DNA of 6,100 nt from JBBAAP01 sp043808305. Lineage in GTDB: Bacteria; Planctomycetota; MHYJ01; JACQXL01. Position 1 is the first letter of the stretch; every line of letters starts with the position of its first letter. Positions 1-4,434 of this stretch are shown here, piece after piece. Location: assembly GCA_043808305.1 (NCBI GenBank), contig JAZDFB010000007.1:1-6100 (forward strand), given 5' to 3'. Below the pieces are notes generated by a model. The model was not told the origin of the DNA. It ran no database searches and worked only from the letters and a program-made list of their open reading frames with translations. Both the position numbers and the translations under genes were made by a program.

Positions 1-1
1 G

Positions 2-115
2 GACCTGCCACAGGATAAGATTCAGGGCATGATGAAAGAGCTTGAGGACAAATTCGCGTTCCTGTTCCAGAAGTTGAACGTTACTGAAACCAGAGAATTT
101 GTCAAGCAAGTCTGA
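2..115 (+). CDS. C-terminal tail of an unidentified protein (5' end outside window)
   Basis: An open frame enters from the left edge and ends at TGA 113-115, giving 37 visible residues that start DLPQDKIQGMMKELEDK and end in TREFVKQV. The segment is charged and looks helical, with heptad-like hydrophobic spacing (M, L, F, L, L), so it could be a C-terminal amphipathic or coiled-coil helix. I do not recognise the family, and 37 residues are too few to assign one. The gene converges on glyQ with a 20-bp gap. No hairpin followed by a T-run is visible in that gap, so transcription termination here is not evident. That this is a real gene is inferred from the open frame reaching the edge and the fit of its stop beside the neighbouring gene. 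Confidence 0.5.
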   Translation, partial: DLPQDKIQGMMKELEDKFAFLFQKLNVTETREFVKQV

Positions 116-135
116 GCAGTAAATAACTGGTTGGT

Positions 136-981
136 TTATCCCTGAATCATTTTGAGATATCCCGCGGCGCACTGTTTTGCCAGGTTTCTTATCCGGCCGA
201 TGTAATGCTGGCGCTGGCTGACCGCGATGGCTCTTCTGGCATCGAGGATATTGAAGGTATGCGAGCACTTGAGGATGTAATCATAAGCCGGCAGGACCAG
301 CCCCTGGTTTAACAGGGATTTGGACTCTTTTTCATACATATCAAACAGCTGGATTTGCATGGGGATATCGGCTATCTCAAAGTTATACTTGGAGAACTGG
401 ATTTCGTCCTGCTTGTGGACCTGCCCGTAGGTCACGTCTTTGGTCCAGTCCAGGTCATAAACGCTGTCTTTTTTCTGGATGAACATGGCAATCCGTTCCA
501 GCCCGTAGGTTAGTTCCAGCGAGATGGGGTCGAGTTCGAAGGTGCCCATCTTCTGAAAATAAGTGAACTGGGTGATTTCCATTCCGTCTATCCAGACCTC
601 CCAGCCCAAGCCGGTAGCGCCGAGCGACGGCGATTCCCAGTCGTCCTCGACGAAACGGACGTCGTGTTGCTTGAGGTTTACGCCCAGTTCCTGAAGGCTC
701 TTGAGATATATTTTCTGGGCGTCGTCCGGGGCCGGCTTGATGACAACCTGGTATTGGTAATAATGCTGAAGCCGGTTGGGATTGTCGCCGTAACGTCCGT
801 CGGTCGGCCGGCGGGACGGCTCGACGTAGGCCGCTTTCCAGGGTTGAGGTCCGAGCACCCTGAGGAATGTGGCCGGATTGGATGTGCCGGCGCCTTTTTC
901 TATATCGTACGGCTGCCATATCAGGCACCCATATTTGGCCCAGTAGCTTTGGAGTTTTAGTATGATTTCCTGAAAAGTCAT
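136..981 (-). CDS. glyQ: Glycyl-tRNA synthetase alpha subunit (EC 6.1.1.14)
   Basis: GlyQ is the catalytic alpha chain of the bacterial alpha2-beta2 class II glycyl-tRNA synthetase. It activates glycine with ATP in the cytoplasm; the beta chain GlyS contributes tRNA recognition. The 281 residues match the E. coli protein (303 aa) almost from end to end. They include EPSRRPTDGRYGDNPNRLQ (54-72), QVVIKP (78-83), the motif 2 region RFVEDDWESPSLGATGLGWE (109-128) with GMEITQFTYFQ (133-143), motif 3 TYGLERIAMFIQ (158-169), and LPAYDYILK...FNILDARRAI (230-252). The start is ATG at 981-979 and aligns with the family N-terminus (TFQEIILKLQSYWAKYGC). AAGGA (1002-998) lies about 16 nt upstream, further than ideal. 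No glyS is adjacent: the next gene downstream is convergent, so the beta subunit must be encoded elsewhere, or upstream genes outside the window must supply it. A promoter and a Rex-like dyad lie just upstream. Identification is firm. Confidence 0.97.
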   Translation of the reverse strand: MTFQEIILKLQSYWAKYGCLIWQPYDIEKGAGTSNPATFLRVLGPQPWKAAYVEPSRRPTDGRYGDNPNRLQHYYQYQVVIKPAPDDAQKIYLKSLQELGVNLKQHDVRFVEDDWESPSLGATGLGWEVWIDGMEITQFTYFQKMGTFELDPISLELTYGLERIAMFIQKKDSVYDLDWTKDVTYGQVHKQDEIQFSKYNFEIADIPMQIQLFDMYEKESKSLLNQGLVLPAYDYILKCSHTFNILDARRAIAVSQRQHYIGRIRNLAKQCAAGYLKMIQG

Positions 982-988
982 AAGATTA

Positions 989-1006
989 TTGTTAATTCCT
1001 TAACAA
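989..1006. promoter_or_regulatory. Perfect dyad matching the Rex operator, between glyQ and queF
   Basis: The sequence TTGTTAATTCCTTAACAA is a perfect 7-bp inverted repeat around a 4-bp spacer. It equals the TTGTTAA-N4-TTAACAA operator described for Rex, the NADH/NAD+-sensing repressor, in clostridia and other groups. It overlaps the predicted transcription start and -10 edge of the glyQ promoter. It also contains a possible queF -35 (TTGTTA, 989-994), which could pair with a weak TATAAG -10 at 1010-1015, spacing 15. A repressor bound here could therefore block both directions. The match is seen directly; binding by Rex, and the presence of a rex gene, are inferred. Read as RNA in the glyQ direction it could also form a hairpin with a GGAA loop, but the predicted glyQ start lies inside the dyad, which makes that less likely. 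Confidence 0.5.
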
Positions 1007-1033
1007 ATATATAAGAGGTGTCAATTTAATCAA
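1006..1033 (-). promoter_or_regulatory. Candidate sigma-70-type promoter of glyQ
   Basis: On the minus strand, TTGATT (1033-1028) and TATATT (1011-1006) are separated by 16 bp. They resemble the -35 and -10 boxes, with 4/6 and 5/6 matches. Transcription would start near 999, leaving a leader of about 18 nt before glyQ. That leader is too short for a T-box. The -10 box and predicted start overlap the Rex-like dyad at 989-1006. The prediction rests on sequence only. Confidence 0.35.
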
Positions 1034-1047
1034 TAAATATTGACTCC
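1017..1047 (+). promoter_or_regulatory. Potential hairpin over the queF ribosome-binding site and start
   Basis: GG-T-GTCAAT (1017-1025) can pair with ATTGAC-T-CC (1039-1047), giving eight pairs with one T-T mismatch around a 13-nt loop. The 5' arm includes the only Shine-Dalgarno-like sequence (GAGGTG, 1015-1020) and the 3' arm contains the TTG start codon of queF. A competing small stem (ATTTA 1024-1028 with TAAAT 1034-1038) is possible. The structure could modulate queF translation. It does not match a known preQ1 riboswitch that I can recognise. Confidence 0.25.
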
Positions 1048-1465
1048 GGATAAATCGGTGTTAACCTTTTTGCCTATGCCGAAAGCAGAAGGTAAGATAT
1101 TTAAGTTTGACGGTGCCGATAAAATCAGGCCGGACTTCCTGGAGGCCATCGCCTATAAAGGGAGCAAACAGCTGGTCCGCTACACTACCCGGGAGTTTTC
1201 GGCCGTCTGCCCGTTTTCCGGACTGCCGGATTTCGGGGCTGTCATAATAGAATATATTCCGGCCGGATTGCTGGTAGAGCTGAAATCCCTGAAGTATTAC
1301 CTGGTTTCGTTCCGGAATATCGGAATCTATCAGGAGGCGGCGACCGACCGGATATTTAAGGATATTTGGCGTTTGCTTAAACCGCGTTACCTGATGGTTA
1401 AGACCGAATATAACACCAGGGGCGGCATAGATGCGGTCTGCACCATTGAGAAGGGCAGTCGTTAA
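1040..1465 (+). CDS. queF: NADPH-dependent 7-cyano-7-deazaguanine (preQ0) reductase, QueF type I
   Basis: QueF reduces the nitrile of preQ0 to the aminomethyl group of preQ1, using NADPH, in the cytoplasmic pathway to queuosine at G34 of tRNAs. The short, single-domain (YkvM-like) form is seen here: 141 aa against 165 in B. subtilis. The thioimide-forming cysteine is C57 in CPFSGLPDF, the proton-donor aspartate is D64, and the family signature is ELKSLKYY (80-87). SFRN (90-93), PRY (115-117) and TRGGI (126-130) are also conserved. At the position of B. subtilis His96 the protein has Gln98 (YQE in place of FHE), while the adjacent Glu99 is kept. TAA at 1034-1036 caps the frame. The choices are TTG 1040 (used here), GTG 1058 or ATG 1076; the last would give 129 aa and keep all motifs. 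The SD-like GAGGTG lies 19 nt before TTG, so the start is uncertain. No other queuosine genes are in the window. Confidence 0.93.
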   Translation: MTPDKSVLTFLPMPKAEGKIFKFDGADKIRPDFLEAIAYKGSKQLVRYTTREFSAVCPFSGLPDFGAVIIEYIPAGLLVELKSLKYYLVSFRNIGIYQEAATDRIFKDIWRLLKPRYLMVKTEYNTRGGIDAVCTIEKGSR

Positions 1466-1481
1466 CCCTCAGTTAAAAATC

Positions 1482-1509
1482 TTGACCGGGCGGTTGATTT
1501 TGATATTGT
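1482..1509 (+). promoter_or_regulatory. Candidate promoter of the ferredoxin operon
   Basis: TTGACC (1482-1487, 5/6 to the -35 consensus) and TATTGT (1504-1509, 4/6 to the -10) are spaced by 16 bp in the 71-bp gap between queF and the ferredoxin gene. Transcription would start near 1516, about 20 nt before the ATG and just upstream of the ribosome-binding site. No terminator for queF is visible, so read-through from queF is also possible. Confidence 0.35.
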
Positions 1510-1517
1510 AAACAATA
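1504..1517. promoter_or_regulatory. Inverted repeat TATTGT-AA-ACAATA on the ferredoxin -10 region
   Basis: Six-base arms, TATTGT (1504-1509) and ACAATA (1512-1517), are perfect reverse complements across a 2-bp centre. The element covers the candidate -10 box, a usual place for a repressor operator. It shares the TTGT/ACAA ends of the glyQ-queF dyad but with far shorter spacing, so it is not a Rex site. The regulator is unknown, and chance occurrence in AT-rich DNA is possible. Confidence 0.3.
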
Positions 1518-1522
1518 AATTG

Positions 1523-1530
1523 AAAGGAGA
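1523..1530 (+). promoter_or_regulatory. Ribosome-binding site of the ferredoxin gene
   Basis: AAAGGAGA is a near-perfect Shine-Dalgarno sequence ending 6 nt before ATG 1537, which fixes the start. It stands out because glyQ, queF, the ferritin-like gene and ccdA have weak or badly spaced sites. Confidence 0.8.
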
Positions 1531-1536
1531 TTTAAT

Positions 1537-1725
1537 ATGAAGGCTGTAGTTGAAAAGGACCTGTGCACCGGTTGCGGGTTGTGCGTCGAGACCTGCGCGG
1601 ACGTGTTCGAGATGGGCTCTGATGACATTGCCAAAGTAAAAGTAACGCCGGTTCCGGCCAAATCAGAAAGCTGCTGCAAGGAAGCGGTTGACGGATGCCC
1701 GTCCGTGGCTATCAAGCTGGAATAA
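1537..1725 (+). CDS. Small [4Fe-4S] ferredoxin (single-cluster type)
   Basis: This 62-residue soluble electron carrier has the arrangement of the Thermotoga maritima and Pyrococcus furiosus monocluster ferredoxins. C10, C13 and C16 in CTGCGLC plus C54 in GCP are the expected ligands of one [4Fe-4S] cluster. C20 and C46 sit at the positions that form the disulfide in the Thermotoga protein. C47 is an additional, adjacent cysteine. The chain is acidic, as is usual for ferredoxins. A strong Shine-Dalgarno sequence supports the ATG. The gene ends only 4 bp before the ferritin-like gene, which suggests co-transcription and a likely role as electron donor to that diiron protein; this is inferred from position only. 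The CxxCxxCxxxC run also resembles the first half of a 2[4Fe-4S] ferredoxin, but the second half has only C46, C47 and C54, too few for another standard cluster. Confidence 0.93.
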   Translation: MKAVVEKDLCTGCGLCVETCADVFEMGSDDIAKVKVTPVPAKSESCCKEAVDGCPSVAIKLE

Positions 1726-1729
1726 TTAT

Positions 1730-2137
1730 ATGAGTGATAAAATAGTCGAATTGCTGAATCATGCGTTGGTCATGGAATACAGCGACGTTTTTCTTTATCC
1801 GCGCCACGGCGAATATTTCGGCAAACATCCGGCCATTGCCGAGCTGTTCAAGAATTTTTCCCAGATGGAACTGCGGCACGCCGATACGCTGGCCATCGAA
1901 ATATCCCAGCTGGGCGGGCAGCCGGTCTGGGATTTCCAGCTGTTGACCGGGAAGAAGCGGCCCGAAGAAATCGTTCATTGGCATCTTGATAGCGAGCGTA
2001 ATGCCATAAGCCATTACGAAAAGTGCATCAGGGCGGCAAGTGATAAACGGCTCAAGGAAATATTAAGCGACATCAAGGCCGAAGAAACCATACATCAAGC
2101 GGCGCTTGAGAAGATCAGCGAGTGGATAAAGTCATAG
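1730..2137 (+). CDS. Ferritin-like diiron protein (rubrerythrin/bacterioferritin superfamily)
   Basis: A 135-residue four-helix-bundle protein with a complete set of carboxylate-bridged diiron ligands. E16 lies in helix 1 (ALVMEYSDVFLY), E47 and H50 in helix 2 (ELRH), E89 in helix 3 (HLDSERNAI), and E119 and H122 in helix 4 (EETIH). This E, ExxH, E, ExxH pattern defines ferritin-like oxidases and stores. There is no C-terminal rubredoxin domain, so it is not a classical rubrerythrin, and it is shorter than typical bacterioferritin (about 155-160 aa). Likely activities are peroxide or O2 reduction, or iron oxidation and storage; the sequence does not decide between them. ATG 1730 is chosen over an in-frame ATG at 1688 because the latter would overlap the ferredoxin gene by 38 bp, and family similarity begins with MSDKIVELLNHAL. 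No good Shine-Dalgarno is visible. The 4-bp gap suggests translational coupling to the ferredoxin. Confidence 0.85.
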   Translation: MSDKIVELLNHALVMEYSDVFLYPRHGEYFGKHPAIAELFKNFSQMELRHADTLAIEISQLGGQPVWDFQLLTGKKRPEEIVHWHLDSERNAISHYEKCIRAASDKRLKEILSDIKAEETIHQAALEKISEWIKS

Positions 2138-2173
2138 GATGTGGCTGAGAACCTGGGCACCGCGTAAAACCAT

Positions 2174-2896
2174 ATGCAAGAGCTGATACAAAAATATATA
2201 TCTGCGGCGTCGCCGCTGGCGGTGTTCTTTGCGGTTATCGCCGGAGTGGTGACCTCGTTTTCTTCCTGTATCTTTCCGCTCATCCCGATTATCGCTTCCT
2301 ACCTGGGCAGCCGCGGCGAGCCGTCGAAGTTCCATAATTTCCTGCTGGCGGTGTTTTATGTCATTGGGATGTCGATAGTTTATACGGCTTTGGGCATTAT
2401 GGCCGCTTTGACCGGCAAGATGTTCGGGAACGTCCCGTCGCATCCGTTGGTAAACCTGATGGTCGGAAATATCCTGATTTTGCTGGGCTTGTCTCTTCTT
2501 GATGTTTTCAAGCTGCCCATACCGGGCTTCGGCACCGGCGCCGGCACGGGCAAGGGACATGGCATCCTCGGTATTCTGTTTTTAGGGATGATATCCGGCT
2601 TTGTCGCGGCGCCTTGCACGGCAGGCGTATTCCAAACTATCATTGATTTTATTGCCCAGACTAAAGATGTGCTTTTCGGCGGCGCGGTCATGTTTTCTTA
2701 TACCATTGGATTAGGTTTCCTGCTGGTTGTCATTGGAACGGTTACCGGTATCCTGAGCAATCTGCCCAAAGGCGGCAACTGGACAGCCGTTATCCGCAAG
2801 GTATTTGCTTTTGTAATGATAGCGACCGGCGAGTATTTCCTGATTAAGGCGGGTTTATTATGGGGTGTGGATACCTCATCAAAGCTTCCGACATAG
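2174..2896 (+). CDS. ccdA: CcdA/DsbD-family transmembrane thiol-disulfide electron transporter
   Basis: This inner-membrane protein of 240 residues has about six hydrophobic helices (roughly 14-38, 56-79, 92-112, 131-152, 167-192, 205-229). That is the size and topology of CcdA, the stand-alone form of the DsbD membrane domain. The redox pair is C32 in helix 1 (FSSCIFPLIP, like the family's SPCxLPLxP) and C148 in helix 4 (AAPCTAG). CcdA takes electrons from cytoplasmic thioredoxin and passes them to extracytoplasmic thioredoxin-like proteins that keep cytochrome c or other thiols reduced. The partner (ResA/CcmG type) is not in the window. A glycine- and threonine-rich loop, GFGTGAGTGKGHG (118-130), precedes helix 4. 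ATG 2174 is the only reasonable start, because TAA lies at 2165-2167 and the next methionine is residue 66, but no Shine-Dalgarno is present. It lies 36 bp after the ferritin-like gene and 18 bp before the zinc-ribbon gene, in apparent operon order. Confidence 0.9.
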   Translation: MQELIQKYISAASPLAVFFAVIAGVVTSFSSCIFPLIPIIASYLGSRGEPSKFHNFLLAVFYVIGMSIVYTALGIMAALTGKMFGNVPSHPLVNLMVGNILILLGLSLLDVFKLPIPGFGTGAGTGKGHGILGILFLGMISGFVAAPCTAGVFQTIIDFIAQTKDVLFGGAVMFSYTIGLGFLLVVIGTVTGILSNLPKGGNWTAVIRKVFAFVMIATGEYFLIKAGLLWGVDTSSKLPT

Positions 2897-2900
2897 CCGG

Positions 2901-2907
2901 GAAGGAG
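2901..2907 (+). promoter_or_regulatory. Ribosome-binding site of the zinc-ribbon membrane protein gene
   Basis: GAAGGAG lies 7 nt before ATG 2915, an ideal spacing. An ATG at 2908-2910 directly abuts the site, is in another frame and is too close to be used. Confidence 0.8.
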
Positions 2908-2914
2908 ATGCGTA

Positions 2915-4396
2915 ATGGCGATTCAACAAACACCTGATAGGATTTCATTTGTTTGCCCTAAATGTAATAAGGGGTTGCAGATTTCTCAGGGCGCGGCGGG
3001 CAGGAATGTCCAGTGCCCGGGTTGTAAAGAGGTTGTCAAAGTGCCCGGCGGCGCCGTTTCCGTTCCGGTTGCGCCGGCCCAGAAGACATCTTCGACAAAA
3101 CCGGTTGTCACCGGCTCAACCAGCCAAACCAGAATAACTTCAACAAATCAACCCGCCGCAACCGCATCATCCAAATCATCTAAAAGGTTAGCCGCAGCTA
3201 AAAGCGCCGAGCCTAAGGCAATCAAGGTGATTGAATGGGACCAGAAAAGGATTCTTCGCGTGGCCGGAGCCGGGATTGCCGTAATTATGATAATAATCGT
3301 GGGGATTATATATTTGTCCAACAGGGCGGCCAAAGCCGAGGCGGAAAAAAGAGAACAAATAAGGATTTTAAAAGAGGAACAGGACAAACAAGCAGAAGAT
3401 GCCCGCCTGAATAAAGCTAAGAAAACGCTGGAGGATATTATTAAGGATGAACAGTCATCGCCGCTTGATTTGAAAGAACTGCTTGCGAAAATGAGAAGGA
3501 ATGAAGACGCGGTGAAAGGAACTCCGACAGAAGAAGATTGGAAATCCAAGAAGAAAGAGATTAGTGAGAAGTCAGATATCTTGAATTCGGCAAGAAAAGA
3601 GGACGATAGTTTCGACAAAAATCCCAAGGATTTTAACAAGCCCTTAAAAGCATATGAAAAATTGAAAGCCGATGCGCAGGCAATTCAGAACCACGACGCA
3701 CTTGTTGCCGAGATTGACCGGCTGATGGCCAAGATTACTGACAGCCTGAAAAAGGAACTGGATAAAGAGATGTCGGCATTAGAAGCTAAAATAGACGAGG
3801 CCATGGCTAAAAACGCCTTTAACGACGCATTAGCTGCGTGCGATAAATTTCCTAATTATTTGAGAGATTTGCCTGAGGTTAATGATAAGATGGATAAACT
3901 AAGGGATAAAATCACGCAAGCTAAAGAGGCGGTTGTCCAAAAACGAAAAGAGTGGCGTTCTTTATTGGATGTTGCAAGCTGGAATCTGCAAGGCTGCACC
4001 GGGCAGACTGATAATGAAGGTAGCCTGGTTATAACTAACGAGAGATCTAATAATGCTTTTGCGGTAGCGGGAGAATCCGACCTGCGGAAATATAAATTAG
4101 AGATAACTTTCAAGATGCTTCAGGGCGCCACAACAATATTGTTAGGGTCAACTATAACAAATACCGGTAAATCCATTACTCCTAAGGCGCAGATTCCTCT
4201 TGCCCGGAAATTCGGCGGCAGTTGGGATAAGATAATGATTGAGGTAAAGGATAATGCATTAGTGTATGCACAGGGTGATAATGCCCCACAGACCTTTGAT
4301 GTAAAAGGAGGGGTCCAAGGCCAGATTGCGTTCGTATTTCCTCAAGCCGCAAAAATGGTTATTAAGGAAATTAGAATAAAATCGACAGAGGATTGA
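2915..4396 (+). CDS. Zinc-ribbon, single-pass membrane, coiled-coil protein with a DUF1080-like C-terminal domain
   Basis: The function of this 493-residue protein is unknown. Residues 12-44 form a zinc ribbon with ligands C14, C17 (CPKC) and C34, C37 (CPGC). Residues 45-100 are a Ser/Thr/Pro/Ala-rich linker. Residues 113-135 are one hydrophobic helix (AGAGIAVIMIIIVGIIYLS). Residues 137-345 are Lys/Glu-rich helix, probably coiled coil. Residues 346-493 look like a DUF1080/concanavalin-type beta domain: WRSLLDVASWNL, GSLVITNE, YKLEITFKM, WDKIMIEVKDN, GQIAFVF and a final IKEIRIK strand. Arginine flanks the helix on both sides. The N-terminal ribbon suggests a cytoplasmic N-terminus with the coil and beta domain outside, but this is inferred. 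The codon choice and composition are more A- and Lys-rich than the neighbours. Similar modular proteins are common in planctomycetes. It closes the probable redox operon, 18 bp after ccdA. A structural or sensory scaffold is as plausible as an enzyme; DUF1080 relatives include sugar hydrolases, but no catalytic residues can be assigned here. Confidence 0.85.
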   Translation: MAIQQTPDRISFVCPKCNKGLQISQGAAGRNVQCPGCKEVVKVPGGAVSVPVAPAQKTSSTKPVVTGSTSQTRITSTNQPAATASSKSSKRLAAAKSAEPKAIKVIEWDQKRILRVAGAGIAVIMIIIVGIIYLSNRAAKAEAEKREQIRILKEEQDKQAEDARLNKAKKTLEDIIKDEQSSPLDLKELLAKMRRNEDAVKGTPTEEDWKSKKKEISEKSDILNSARKEDDSFDKNPKDFNKPLKAYEKLKADAQAIQNHDALVAEIDRLMAKITDSLKKELDKEMSALEAKIDEAMAKNAFNDALAACDKFPNYLRDLPEVNDKMDKLRDKITQAKEAVVQKRKEWRSLLDVASWNLQGCTGQTDNEGSLVITNERSNNAFAVAGESDLRKYKLEITFKMLQGATTILLGSTITNTGKSITPKAQIPLARKFGGSWDKIMIEVKDNALVYAQGDNAPQTFDVKGGVQGQIAFVFPQAAKMVIKEIRIKSTED

Positions 4397-4398
4397 AC

Positions 4399-4426
4399 CC
4401 GATAAGGTTCCCGCGTTTCATATCGG
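4399..4426. terminator. Weak inverted repeat in the convergent gap (possible terminator)
   Basis: CCGATA (4399-4404) and TATCGG (4421-4426) are complementary, with a 16-nt loop. They lie in the 38-bp gap between the convergent ends of the zinc-ribbon gene and mnmG, where a bidirectional terminator would be expected. The stem is only 6 bp and no T-run follows on either strand, so this is not a standard intrinsic terminator. Confidence 0.2.
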
Positions 4427-4434
4427 CTGCTATG

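Noticed and set aside
455..928. 157-codon minus-strand frame overlapping glyQ
   Set aside because: An Arg-rich alternative frame on the same strand as the strongly conserved glyQ; no family resemblance.
982..1000. T-box leader for glyQ
   Set aside because: The divergent gene leaves under 60 bp and the predicted transcript leader is about 18 nt, far too short; no T-box core sequence is present.
1007..1047. preQ1 riboswitch in the queF leader
   Set aside because: The leader is very short, and I do not see the class I stem-loop with A-rich tail and downstream pairing, or the larger class II/III folds. Only a simple hairpin is supported.
1494..1508. FNR-like site (TTGAT...) in the ferredoxin promoter
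   Set aside because: TTGAT-TTTG-ATATT has one good half-site but lacks the ATCAA second half.
1688..1729. Upstream in-frame ATG extending the ferritin-like protein by 14 residues
   Set aside because: It would overlap the ferredoxin gene by 38 bp, and the extra residues are the ferredoxin coding sequence read in another frame; the family's first helix starts just after ATG 1730.
2908..2910. ATG next to the RBS as start of the zinc-ribbon gene
   Set aside because: It is out of frame with the 493-residue protein and has no room after the Shine-Dalgarno; ATG 2915 has ideal spacing.
3148..3639. 163-codon minus-strand open frame inside the zinc-ribbon gene
   Set aside because: Its Ser/Leu/Phe-rich product is what results from reading Lys/Glu-rich coiled-coil codons on the opposite strand; no independent support.
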